From Lentisphaeria bacterium (GTDB lineage Bacteria > Verrucomicrobiota > Lentisphaeria > Victivallales > Victivallaceae): a stretch of DNA of 64,000 nt. Positions 14,761 through 22,214 of the stretch are shown here, piece after piece. The notes below the pieces were generated by a model, which had not been told where the DNA came from, searched no databases, and saw nothing but the letters and a program-made list of their open reading frames with translations. The translations under genes and the position numbers were made by a program. The stretch spans positions 22,640-86,639 of the forward strand of contig JABLYX010000015.1 in the NCBI GenBank assembly GCA_018265615.1. The letters run 5' to 3'. How positions within the stretch are numbered: position 1 is the first letter of the stretch; each line of letters opens with the position of its first letter.

Positions 14761-15123
14761 CCAACTTATAAATTCAAGTATAATTTCGATAAAAGGAAAT
14801 CAAAATCAGCCATTTTATTAATCGCTCTGATGATTCCATTAGCATTGTTTACCGGTGCGATGTTGTGGTCGCAACTTGCGCCAGAGCCGAAGCCGATTAT
14901 ATATTGGGTCAGTTCCACGGGCAAGGTACATAATGAAACGTGCCGGTTTGCTCACAAGTTCATGGAGAAAAACGAAACCGAAGATTGTGACTATTGCGGT
15001 GGAAAAAGCCATAACCCGCTTTTGCCGGAGAAAATCGGGGAATTGATCGAAAGCGATATATTTTTTGAACGGAAATTAGCACGGGTGAACCCAAGTAATC
15101 AGGACGCAAAGAGGCTATTATGA
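14719..15123 (+). CDS. Membrane protein with zinc-binding-like domain; start unclear
   Basis: The first ATG (14830) would give 97 residues but cuts into the only membrane segment and lacks a ribosome site. The frame is open further upstream, adding a basic juxtamembrane stretch (KFKYNFDKRKSKS) and the full hydrophobic segment, with no ATG, GTG or TTG between the repressor end and 14830. Expression by -1 frameshifting from the repressor, or from a rare ATT start at 14812, is therefore plausible. The C-terminal part (YWVSSTGKVHNETCRFAH ... DCDYCGG) resembles the small HxxxCRxA...CxxC zinc modules of secreted or DNA-entry proteins. The interval given starts at the presumed slip. AT-rich. Confidence 0.5.
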   Translation, partial: NLEAIAKNRYIALAPTYKFKYNFDKRKSKSAILLIALMIPLALFTGAMLWSQLAPEPKPIIYWVSSTGKVHNETCRFAHKFMEKNETEDCDYCGGKSHNPLLPEKIGELIESDIFFERKLARVNPSNQDAKRLL

Positions 15124-15872
15124 ATCCATACATCACATTTTTCGTTCTCTGGATTGTGTCGCTTCTGGTCTGGTTTGGAAGCCTCTGGATGAGGGGTGGA
15201 TATGCCAAGAATATTCTTGGATACACTGCCATTTTCGTTGAGTTTATTTCTGGAACTACTATTGCGCCTGCAATCTTTTCCCTTTGGAAAACGGATAGTA
15301 TCATAAAAGATACCCTCTACCTGCTTTTTGTCTTTGCGCCGCTTTTCTTTATGATCAAATTTTTTGCAAATTCCAAAAAGAAAGAGCGTAAAAAGGAGAA
15401 TTTGCAGGAAGTAAATCAATCGCTTTCTTCTTCTGGTGTTAAAAATGATATAAAAGAACAAGTTCATTTGCCAAAAGAATTTTTTCCGCTTTCTTCGGCT
15501 GACAAAATCATGCTCTGCTTCATGTTTGTTTCGCTCGTTTTGCTCGGGTTTGCATTATTTGACGGTTTTTTCCATCACGGATATAGAGATGGATTCCCTT
15601 CGGGGTATTATGTTTTTACAAAAATCATAATCGCTATATCGTTTGTCTGGCTTAGCATAAAACAATTCTCGCCATATTTGAAATTTGTTTTTTTTCTTGT
15701 AATCATTCTATACAACCCGATTATTCCGATTCATTTTGGAGACAGACAAATATGGATACTCATTAATACAGCAACAATCTTTCTGCTGTTAACTTCGTTG
15801 ATTCTCTATTTTCGGCATCGTTCTTATGCTTCTCAAGAACAATCTTTCAGTGATCAGGCGGGAATGAGATGA
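15120..15872 (+). CDS. Multi-pass membrane protein, candidate superinfection exclusion
   Basis: A 250-residue protein with about six to seven membrane segments and a basic cytoplasmic loop (NSKKKERKKENLQE, about residues 85-115). The C-terminal half (FPSGYYVFTKIII ... ILYNPIIPIHFGDRQIWILINTATIF) resembles small DUF6804-type membrane proteins. The start overlaps the upstream stop and the stop overlaps the recombinase start (both ATGA). Clearly AT-rich and expressed with the repressor, it is placed like a lysogenic-conversion or superinfection-exclusion gene; the function is inferred. Confidence 0.6.
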   Translation: MNPYITFFVLWIVSLLVWFGSLWMRGGYAKNILGYTAIFVEFISGTTIAPAIFSLWKTDSIIKDTLYLLFVFAPLFFMIKFFANSKKKERKKENLQEVNQSLSSSGVKNDIKEQVHLPKEFFPLSSADKIMLCFMFVSLVLLGFALFDGFFHHGYRDGFPSGYYVFTKIIIAISFVWLSIKQFSPYLKFVFFLVIILYNPIIPIHFGDRQIWILINTATIFLLLTSLILYFRHRSYASQEQSFSDQAGMR

Positions 15873-17374
15873 AATACCTCATTTATGCCCGTGTTTCCCC
15901 TCGCGGATCAGATTTTGAAGGGGAAACGACAATTCAAATGCAAATGCAATACTGCCGAGACTACGTGAAATTTCACGGAGGGGAGGTTGTCGGGGAATTT
16001 TACGATGAATTTATCAGCGGAAAAACAACCGAGGAACGCCCGAATTTCAGCCGGATCATGAAGGAACTGGATTCCGGAAAAGCGGAATGGGACGCAATCA
16101 TCTGCTATAAGCTCTCCCGCCTGACGCGCAGCCTGAAAGACGGTGTGAACATTTTTGACGATCTGCTGCGGCGGGGGAAGTCTTTCGTCTCCGCAACGGA
16201 AAACATCGACCTGAGCAGCCCGGCAGGGCGGGCCATGTTCGGCATGATGCAGGTTTTCAACCAATTCGAGCGCGAGCAGTCTGCCGAAAACGTCAAAAAC
16301 AAGGCGCTCTCTACGGCGAAAAAAGGCGAATGGGCGAACGGGCTTGCTCCGTTCGGCTATAAACGTTCCGGAATTCGCCATGACAACGTTTTACAGGTCG
16401 ATGAGCCGAAAGCCGCCATTGTCCGAGATATTTTTTCGCTTTTTGCCTCTGGTGTTCCAACTAAGGACATTGTGAAGAAATATCGTGGAATACTGGTGAA
16501 AAGTCAAATTATGAAAATACGGCTTAACCCGACGTATCTCGGCAAGATTGTGCATACCGGCAAGATTTTTGAAGGAAAACATCCGGCAATTATCAGCAAT
16601 GAAATCTTTATGAAAGCGCAGCCTGTCGGATCAGCAGCGGAAACAACAGCCAGAACCGGAGCTTATAAGCATTATCACTTTCTGCTGTCCGGCCTGATCC
16701 GTTGTAATTGTGGATCGCCTCTTGTCGCAGGAACGGCCAAAAGCGGAAGATATGCCTATTACACTTGCAGTAACATAGATTGCCGCCGCAGGCTTTCCGC
16801 TCCGAAGATAGAAAAATATGCTCTTGATTTCATTCATGGAATCAAAACCGATGAAGAAACAATTGCGGGTACGGTGGCAGAGTTGAAACAACAAGCGGCA
16901 GAGCAGAAGGAAAAGTATCGGCCTGATGTGGAACGGCTGACGGTATCCAGAGAGAAACTTGAAACGGAAAAGAAAAGGCTGCTTGACATTTTGCTTGGAA
17001 ACGATCTTCATAAAGGTTTCGTTGAGGAATTGAATGCGCGTATGTCTGCATTGCAGACACAGATTGAGGCAATCGATTCAGAGTTTAATGCGGTAAAGTC
17101 CATGTACTATGATGAGTCCGGCGTGTATGAAGTCGCCATGTCGTTTGTGCAGAAAATCCGTACCATGCAGGACGCTTTGATAAACGTGCCGCAGGAATCC
17201 CTGCAAGCCGCCTGTCAGCTTCACATCAAACGCATTGAACTGTTGCCGGACGGTGAGAACTGGCACATCATCCCGGCTTATGAAGAAAGTTCGGATAAGA
17301 GTCCTGAATGGTGGGCAATGAGGGACTCGAACCCCCGACATTTTGCGTGTAAAGCAAACGCTCTAACCAACTGA
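15869..17374 (+). CDS. Large serine recombinase (phage integrase) ending inside tRNA-Val
   Basis: A 501-residue protein. The resolvase domain (1-150) has the nucleophile Ser in YARVSPRG and the conserved LSRLTRSLKDG and Q-FERE-S motifs. It is followed by the recombinase domain (about 160-255), a zinc ribbon (RCNCGSPL ... CSNIDCRRR, about 275-310) and a coiled coil (about 325-415). It joins attP and attB. The last ~18 residues (MRDSNPRHFACKANALTN) are the antisense translation of the tRNA gene and the TGA stop is within it, so the natural C-terminus differs between integrated and circular forms unless attP carries the same bases. Confidence 0.9.
   Translation: MKYLIYARVSPRGSDFEGETTIQMQMQYCRDYVKFHGGEVVGEFYDEFISGKTTEERPNFSRIMKELDSGKAEWDAIICYKLSRLTRSLKDGVNIFDDLLRRGKSFVSATENIDLSSPAGRAMFGMMQVFNQFEREQSAENVKNKALSTAKKGEWANGLAPFGYKRSGIRHDNVLQVDEPKAAIVRDIFSLFASGVPTKDIVKKYRGILVKSQIMKIRLNPTYLGKIVHTGKIFEGKHPAIISNEIFMKAQPVGSAAETTARTGAYKHYHFLLSGLIRCNCGSPLVAGTAKSGRYAYYTCSNIDCRRRLSAPKIEKYALDFIHGIKTDEETIAGTVAELKQQAAEQKEKYRPDVERLTVSREKLETEKKRLLDILLGNDLHKGFVEELNARMSALQTQIEAIDSEFNAVKSMYYDESGVYEVAMSFVQKIRTMQDALINVPQESLQAACQLHIKRIELLPDGENWHIIPAYEESSDKSPEWWAMRDSNPRHFACKANALTN
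17309..17374. other. attR: Predicted attachment-site region at the tRNA 3' end
   Basis: The recombinase gene runs into the 3' half of tRNA-Val, which stays intact. Integration must therefore have occurred at or within the tRNA 3' part, with phage DNA on the low-coordinate side. The exact crossover cannot be placed without the left junction. Confidence 0.6.
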
Positions 17375-17385
17375 GCTAATTGCCC
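17309..17385 (-). tRNA. tRNA-Val (TAC), CCA encoded
   Basis: The cloverleaf reads clearly on -: acceptor GGGCAAT/ATTGCCC, D arm GCTC...GAGC, anticodon stem TTTGC/GCAAA with loop TTTACAC (anticodon TAC), T arm with GGTTCGAGTCC, discriminator A and an encoded CCA (17311-17309). It is the integration target of the prophage. Confidence 0.95.
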
Positions 17386-17393
17386 GGTCTGTA

Positions 17394-17422
17394 AATATAT
17401 CACCGGTTCCATGCATTCGCAA
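17394..17422 (-). promoter_or_regulatory. Promoter of tRNA-Val
   Basis: On -: TTGCGA (17422-17417), 17-base spacer, TATATT (17399-17394), with the tRNA 5' end 9 bases downstream of the -10 box. Confidence 0.75.
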
Positions 17423-17433
17423 GCCGCGACCGG

Positions 17434-17475
17434 GAAAAAAATCCGCACGGGCTCAATAACGCGGCGTCCGTGCGG
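17434..17475 (-). terminator. Terminator at the end of the lpd-ispD-yraN-comF operon
   Basis: On -: CCGCACGG, inside the last codons of comF, pairs with CCGTGCGG (17450-17443) and is followed by ATTTTTTT. Confidence 0.75.
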
Positions 17476-18166
17476 CAGTCAACACAAACACCGGCCCGGC
17501 TCCCTCCTTCAGGAGCACCTTTGCCGCCGCAGCGAGCGTCGCCCCCGTTGTGAACACGTCATCCACCAGGAGCACGCACTTTCCACGCAGCACATCGGGA
17601 CGGCGGACCGCAAACACGCCGTGCGGATTCTTCCGCCGCTCCTCGCGGGCCAACCTCGCCTGATGGCGGGTCCGCCGGATCCGGACAAGCGCGTTGCAAA
17701 GCGGAATTCCAAGCTCGCGGGCCACAACGCCGCCGAACAGCGCCGCCTGATTGAACGAACGCCGGTAGTGCCGCGTGAAATGCAGCGGAACCGGAACCAC
17801 GACATCCGCCCGGAAATTCTCCTCCTGCCGCATGCGTTCCGCCGCCGGAATCCCGAACGGGCGCGCGAGCTCCGGATGATTGAAAAACTTGAAGCGATGA
17901 ATCACGCGGCGCGTCAGATCGCGGTACTCATAAACCGCCGCCGCCCCGATCCATGGCCGTTCATCCCCGGCCAGGCAGGTTGAACAGAGCGCGAGCACGG
18001 TGTCGAGCTCACCGCCGCAGCCGCGGCAACGGATACCCGTAATGCGATGCATCTGCGCCTCGCACTCCGGGCAGAAACGGTTCGCTCCGCCGCCATCGCC
18101 GCAACGGCAGACCGGGCATGGAAACAGATTCAACGCCGCCGCGAGCCTCCGCAGAAATTCACGCAT
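17453..18166 (-). CDS. comF: ComF family phosphoribosyltransferase-like protein
   Basis: A 237-residue protein. The start at 18166 was chosen: it overlaps the yraN stop by 8 bases and begins directly before the zinc fingers. The N-terminal Cys clusters (CPVCRC ... CPEC ... CRGCGGEL ... CSTC) and the C-terminal phosphoribosyltransferase-type motif VLLVDDVFTTGAT are diagnostic. ComF takes part in DNA uptake and recombination in competent bacteria and is widespread elsewhere; its exact chemistry is unsettled. It is the last gene before a terminator. Confidence 0.85.
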   Translation of the reverse strand: MREFLRRLAAALNLFPCPVCRCGDGGGANRFCPECEAQMHRITGIRCRGCGGELDTVLALCSTCLAGDERPWIGAAAVYEYRDLTRRVIHRFKFFNHPELARPFGIPAAERMRQEENFRADVVVPVPLHFTRHYRRSFNQAALFGGVVARELGIPLCNALVRIRRTRHQARLAREERRKNPHGVFAVRRPDVLRGKCVLLVDDVFTTGATLAAAAKVLLKEGAGPVFVLTAARTPRY

Positions 18167-18563
18167 GAGAGTGGCCTCCCCCCGCTTCCAGCGGCGGCAG
18201 ATAGTCAAGCCGGTGCCGGATGCTCCGGATGCCCCGGCTTCCGGCCACGACTTCAATAAGATCGAACCGTCCCTTCAGCGCCGGCTTGCCGATCACCCGG
18301 TAATAGTAGAGTGCCGCGCGGAAATTCCGGCGCATCTGGCGCGGAGAGAGATTGTCGCCGGGGCGGTAAAGCCCGACGCGGCGCAAGGTCTTGACTTCGA
18401 CAAAAACCAGCGTCGCCCCGTCGCGTGCGACAATATCGAGTTCCCCGGAGCGTACACGCCAGTTGCGCGCCAACAGCGTGTACCCTTTCGCGAGCAGCAG
18501 CCGGGCCGCGGCCTCCTCGCCGCGCCGGCCCAGGGCAAGGTGAGCCGCCCGGGCAAGTTTCAT
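18159..18563 (-). CDS. yraN: YraN/UPF0102 endonuclease-like protein
   Basis: A 134-residue protein of the usual family length. The nuclease-like core GRRGEEAAARLLLAKGY ... GELDIVARDGATLVFVEVKT shows the D-x(n)-E-x-K arrangement of the PD-(D/E)xK fold. It overlaps ispD by 4 bases and comF by 8, so it is translated in the same operon. Family members are predicted Holliday-junction-like nucleases; activity is not established from sequence. Confidence 0.85.
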   Translation of the reverse strand: MKLARAAHLALGRRGEEAAARLLLAKGYTLLARNWRVRSGELDIVARDGATLVFVEVKTLRRVGLYRPGDNLSPRQMRRNFRAALYYYRVIGKPALKGRFDLIEVVAGSRGIRSIRHRLDYLPPLEAGGGHSHA

Positions 18564-19243
18564 TTCCGCCTCTCCCGGAACTGCCGCTCAAGCCTTGCGA
18601 CATCGGCCGGATAGGTGATCTTGGTGTTGTCCTCCCCGTTGTGAAGCACAGAACAGGGGAATCCGGCGGCAGCGTAAATTCCGGCATCGTCGGTGAAATC
18701 CGCATCCGGGTTCTGCGCATAGGCGCATCGCAGCCGCGCAAGATCGAACACCTGCGGCGTTTCAACGCGCCAGAGCCCGGCGCGCGGAACCGTCTCCCCG
18801 ATCATGCCGGATTCATCGCATCGCTTTAAAGTGTCCGTCACCGGTTTTCCGGGAATCGCCCCGCCGCGATACCGCGCCTCCGCAACAAGCCGCTCCAGCA
18901 ATGCGGCCGACGCCAGCGGACGCGCCGCATCGTGAATCGCGACAATGCCGTTCCCGAGCGGAACAGCATCGAGGCCGGAACGCACCGAAGCGGAACGAAA
19001 AGCTCCGCCCTCTGCCCAGACGATTCCACTTCCCGGCAGGAACCGTTCCGCCGTCTCTTCCAATTCCCGCCGCCTGTCCTTCGGGTGCACTACCACGAGA
19101 CAGCCCGGAGCCGCAACCGGCAGAAACTCTCTGACACTGTGCAGAAAGGCCGGCAGCCCGTCAAGTTCGAGCAGCAGTTTGTCTCCACCGAACCGGCGGG
19201 CGGAACCGCCCGCAACGATGACCACGGCAAGATCAGGAATCAT
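18560..19243 (-). CDS. ispD: 2-C-methyl-D-erythritol 4-phosphate cytidylyltransferase
   Basis: A 227-residue protein; the start at 19243 matches the family N-terminus (MIPDLAVVIVAGGSARRFGGDK) and lies 16 bases after lpd. It has the nucleotide-binding GGxxxRxGxDK loop, HDAARPL, KPVTDTLKR, WRVETPQVF and FTDDAGIY. It transfers CMP to methylerythritol phosphate in the non-mevalonate isoprenoid pathway. No ispF is adjacent here, unlike in many bacteria. Confidence 0.92.
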   Translation of the reverse strand: MIPDLAVVIVAGGSARRFGGDKLLLELDGLPAFLHSVREFLPVAAPGCLVVVHPKDRRRELEETAERFLPGSGIVWAEGGAFRSASVRSGLDAVPLGNGIVAIHDAARPLASAALLERLVAEARYRGGAIPGKPVTDTLKRCDESGMIGETVPRAGLWRVETPQVFDLARLRCAYAQNPDADFTDDAGIYAAAGFPCSVLHNGEDNTKITYPADVARLERQFRERRK

Positions 19244-19259
19244 ATGCGTCTGCCGGAAT

Positions 19260-20657
19260 TTATCGTTTCCGGCGGGTCGGCAGATGGGCGCATTCGCCGT
19301 GGACCGCATGCGCGGCCTCCATCATCGCCTCTCCGAGGGTCGGGTGCGCATGGATCGCACGGCCAAGCTCTTTCGCCGTAATCTCCATCAGCATGGCGGG
19401 AACAGCCTCGGCGATCAAGTCGGTCGCATGCGGCCCGATGATGTGGACGCCGAGCACCTGATCGGTCTTCGCGTCCGCAAGGATCTTCACAAATCCCTCG
19501 GTCTGATTGATCGCCATCGCCTTGCCGAGCGCCGCAAACGGGAATTTGCCGACGCTGTAGGCGACGCCTTCACTCTTGAGCTGTTCTTCGCTCCTGCCGA
19601 CCGTGCCGATCTCGGGAGAGGTGAAAATGCATCCCGGCGTGATATCGCCGGGAAACTCTTCAGACTTGCCGCACAACGTATTCACGACGTTTCCGGCAGC
19701 GGCGCTCGCCCAATGCGCAAGCATGATTTTACCGACCGCATCGCCGATCGCATAGATATTCGGAGCGCTGGTCCGGAAGCTCCCGTCGACCTCGACGAAT
19801 CCGCGCTGGCTGACCTTCACTCCGGCAGCGGCGAGATTCAGATCGGCTGTCACCGGCTTGCGTCCGATCGAAACGAGCAGATAATCCGCTTTCAGCGTCT
19901 CATCGCCGACTTTGCCGGAGACGCCACGCGCCGTGCATTTGATGTCCGAAAGCGGAGTGCCGTTCATGATCCGGATTCCCATGCCGCTCATCTGCTTTGC
20001 CAGCAGCTTCGCACACTCTCCGTCCGTCTGCGGCAGGATTTGCGGAAGCATCTCGACCACAGTAACTTCAACACCGAGCTCGGCAAACAGGCAGGCGAAT
20101 TCGCAGCCGATCACGCCGCCGCCGAGAATCAGCAGGCTCTTCGGCAGTTTCGGCAGACTCAGCAGCTCCGTGGAGGTCAGGATCCGGTTTCCCTGAGGAA
20201 TGAATCCCGGAACCAGCGGCTCGGAACCGGTCGCAATGATGAACTTATCGGCCTCGATGACCGTCCCCGCCGCCTCGCCGGCAGCAACCATCAGCTGCCG
20301 GCGAGAGAGAAATTCGCCGCGGCCGCTGAAAACGGTCACACCCGCCGACTTGAGAAGAGAAGAGATCCCGCCGCGCAGCTTGCCGATCACCTCATCCTTG
20401 CGGTCGAGCATCTTCTTCCAATCCGCCCTGATCTCGCCGGAGATCTCAACGCCGAAATCGGCCGCATGCTTCGCGGAAGCATAGACCTCAGCTCCCGCAA
20501 TCAGTGTTTTGGTCGGGATGCAACCGACATTCAAACAGGTACCGCCCGGAAACGCCTTCTCGACAATCGCCGTCTTGAAACCGCACTGTCCGGCACGAAT
20601 CGCTGCGACATACCCGCCGGGACCGGCGCCGATCACACACACATCAAATTTTTCCAC
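19260..20657 (-). CDS. lpd: Dihydrolipoyl dehydrogenase
   Basis: A 465-residue protein with a GTG start at 20657 (site GGGAGAG), which fits the family length; a longer frame upstream would run through the promoter. FAD-binding GAGPGGYVAAIRAGQ, redox-active disulfide GGTCLNVGCIPTK, NAD-binding LGGGVIGCEFA, second FAD motif YAIGDAVG and the catalytic His-Glu pair in HAHPTLGEAM are all present. It reoxidises lipoyl groups of 2-oxoacid dehydrogenases or the glycine cleavage system. No partner E1/E2 gene is nearby. Confidence 0.93.
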   Translation of the reverse strand: MEKFDVCVIGAGPGGYVAAIRAGQCGFKTAIVEKAFPGGTCLNVGCIPTKTLIAGAEVYASAKHAADFGVEISGEIRADWKKMLDRKDEVIGKLRGGISSLLKSAGVTVFSGRGEFLSRRQLMVAAGEAAGTVIEADKFIIATGSEPLVPGFIPQGNRILTSTELLSLPKLPKSLLILGGGVIGCEFACLFAELGVEVTVVEMLPQILPQTDGECAKLLAKQMSGMGIRIMNGTPLSDIKCTARGVSGKVGDETLKADYLLVSIGRKPVTADLNLAAAGVKVSQRGFVEVDGSFRTSAPNIYAIGDAVGKIMLAHWASAAAGNVVNTLCGKSEEFPGDITPGCIFTSPEIGTVGRSEEQLKSEGVAYSVGKFPFAALGKAMAINQTEGFVKILADAKTDQVLGVHIIGPHATDLIAEAVPAMLMEITAKELGRAIHAHPTLGEAMMEAAHAVHGECAHLPTRRKR

Positions 20658-20700
20658 GGTTAGTCTCTCCCTGATGATTGGCCTTCTGAAGCATACAGAC

Positions 20701-20728
20701 AAGATAGCACAATTTTCGCCGCGTTCAA
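20701..20728 (-). promoter_or_regulatory. Promoter of the lpd operon
   Basis: On -: TTGAAC (20728-20723), 16-base spacer, TATCTT (20706-20701), about 45 bases before the GTG start. Confidence 0.6.
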
Positions 20729-20743
20729 GCGAAAAGCCGTGGA

Positions 20744-20790
20744 TAAAAAAAGAAACCCCGTAATCGGTTTTCACCGGCTGCGGGGCATCT
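20744..20790 (-). terminator. Terminator after rpsS
   Basis: On -: CCCCG-cag-CCGGT-gaaa-ACCG-atta-CGGGG, then TTTCTTTTTTT. It ends the ribosomal operon right after rpsS. Confidence 0.85.
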
Positions 20791-20809
20791 TTCTATCGAT
20801 TTCAGATAA

Positions 20810-21073
20810 TTACTTACCGGAAACCACACCGTGATCCTTGAAGGTACGGGTCAGCGCGAACTCGCCGAGTTTGTGACCGACCATGTTTTCGGTCACGAAC
20901 ACCGGGATGAAGCTCTTGCCGTTATGCACGTTGAACGTATGTCCAACGAAGTCCGGGATAATCATCGAGCGGCGCGACCAGGTTTTGATCGCCACTTTCT
21001 GACTGCCCATCTTTTCGATTTTGTCGATCAGGTACTGGTCGACGAACGGGCCCTTCTTAATCGATCTGGCCAT
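20810..21073 (-). CDS. rpsS: 30S ribosomal protein S19
   Basis: An 87-residue protein with the S19 core ARSIKKGPFVD ... KVAIKTWSRRSMIIPDFVGHTFNVHNGK and HKLGEFALTRTFKDH. It binds 16S rRNA in the head of the small subunit with S13. It is the last gene of this S10-type operon; rplV and rpsC, which normally follow, are missing and a terminator comes next. Confidence 0.97.
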   Translation of the reverse strand: MARSIKKGPFVDQYLIDKIEKMGSQKVAIKTWSRRSMIIPDFVGHTFNVHNGKSFIPVFVTENMVGHKLGEFALTRTFKDHGVVSGK

Positions 21074-21903
21074 TACTTCTTCCTCCGCTCAACAATGAAG
21101 TTCTTCGAAGTCTTCTTCGGGTTGCGGGTACGCTTGCCCTTGGCCAGCTTGCCCCACGGCGAAACCGGATGGCCGCCGCCGGAGGTACGCCCTTCACCGC
21201 CACCCATCGGATGGTCGACCGGGTTCATCGCAACACCGCGGACATGCGGACGGAAGCCCATATAGCGCTTCTTGCCGGCTTTGCCCATCTTCACGTTCAT
21301 ACGGTCGAGGTTGCCGATCTGTCCGACCATCGCGTGGCAGTTCACATGGATCATGCGGACTTCACCCGACGGCAGTTTGATCTGCGCATAGGTCTCTTCC
21401 TTGCCGCGGAGCGTCGCAACCTGGCCGGCCGAACGCGCGATCTTCGCGCCGCGACCGGGCTGCATCTCGATGCAGCAGATATTGACGCCGACCGGAATAT
21501 CCTTGAGCGCAAGCCAGTTGCCCGGCTTCAGCTCGGACTTCGAGCCGTTCATGACCGTATCGCCGACCTTCAGGCCGACCGGAGCAAGGATGTAGGACTT
21601 CTCGCCGTCCGCATAGCAGATCAGCGCGATGTTCGCCGAACGGTTCGGATCGTATTCGATCGAAGCAACCTTCGCCGGAACGTTCTCCTTGGCGCGCACG
21701 AAGTCGACCATGCGGTAACGGCGCTTGTTGCCGCCCCCGCGGAACCGGGTCGTGATCCGACCCTTGTTGTTGCGGCCGCCGGACGACTTTTTGCCCTTGA
21801 CCAGACTCTTCTCCGGCGTGGTGCTGGTGATCGTGGACGCATAGTCCAGAGTCGCCATATGACGCCGGGAGGGAGTCACGGGATTAAAATTCTTAACCGC
21901 CAT
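21073..21903 (-). CDS. rplB: 50S ribosomal protein L2
   Basis: A 276-residue protein with the conserved RFRGGGNKRRYR, GRGAKIARSAG, HVRGVAMNPVDHPMGGGEGRTSGG and SPWGKLAKGKRTRNPKKTS segments. The peptidyl-transferase-near His in NPVDHPMGGG is present. It overlaps rpsS by one base. Confidence 0.98.
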   Translation of the reverse strand: MAVKNFNPVTPSRRHMATLDYASTITSTTPEKSLVKGKKSSGGRNNKGRITTRFRGGGNKRRYRMVDFVRAKENVPAKVASIEYDPNRSANIALICYADGEKSYILAPVGLKVGDTVMNGSKSELKPGNWLALKDIPVGVNICCIEMQPGRGAKIARSAGQVATLRGKEETYAQIKLPSGEVRMIHVNCHAMVGQIGNLDRMNVKMGKAGKKRYMGFRPHVRGVAMNPVDHPMGGGEGRTSGGGHPVSPWGKLAKGKRTRNPKKTSKNFIVERRKK

Positions 21904-21921
21904 TTATTTCGTCTCCCTCTG

Positions 21922-22203
21922 TTAAATAATCTCGATGCTGCCTTCGGACAAGGTGACGATTGCCTTCTTCCAGTCGGCGCGACGCCCCATTTTATTGGTG
22001 CGCCCGGCACGACGGGCCTTGCCCATGCAGTTCATTACATTCACCGATTTGACCTTGACCTTGAACAATTCTTCGATTGCCCGGCCGATCTCGATCTTCT
22101 CGGCATCCGTCTTCACCTTGAACACATACTTCGAGGCCTGCGCCTGCGCGTTGCACTTCTCGGTGACCACCGGTGCGATGATGATATCAAAAGCACTTCT
22201 CAT
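21922..22203 (-). CDS. rplW: 50S ribosomal protein L23
   Basis: A 93-residue protein with the L23 pattern: IIAPVVTEKCNAQAQASKYVFKV ... EIGRAIEELFKVKVKSVNVMNCMGK ... DWKKAIVTL. It lies at the polypeptide exit and docks the signal-recognition particle and trigger factor. Normal S10 operon position between rplD and rplB. Confidence 0.97.
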   Translation of the reverse strand: MRSAFDIIIAPVVTEKCNAQAQASKYVFKVKTDAEKIEIGRAIEELFKVKVKSVNVMNCMGKARRAGRTNKMGRRADWKKAIVTLSEGSIEII

Positions 22204-22214
22204 GGTAAATCTCC

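Larger units (their letters stand above)
1..17308. mobile_element. Prophage, right part, integrated at tRNA-Val
   Basis: The stretch holds phage late genes (tail fibre, holin) on + and an early replication operon on -, followed by a repressor and serine recombinase that abut a host tRNA-Val gene. Everything to the right of the tRNA is housekeeping. The left boundary and the structural, packaging and portal genes are not in the window, so completeness cannot be judged. Parts of the element (about 8500-9050, 10185-11262, 14200-16000) look clearly more AT-rich than the host. No disrupted gene was noticed in the visible part. Confidence 0.9.

Noticed and set aside
1..17308. A diversity-generating retroelement acting on the tail protein
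   Set aside because: No reverse transcriptase and no template/variable repeat pair was seen in the window.
15869..17374. Reading the C-terminal MRDSNPRHFACKANALTN of the recombinase as a conserved protein domain
   Set aside because: It is simply the antisense translation of the tRNA-Val 3' half, a pattern that appears wherever a frame runs into a tRNA.
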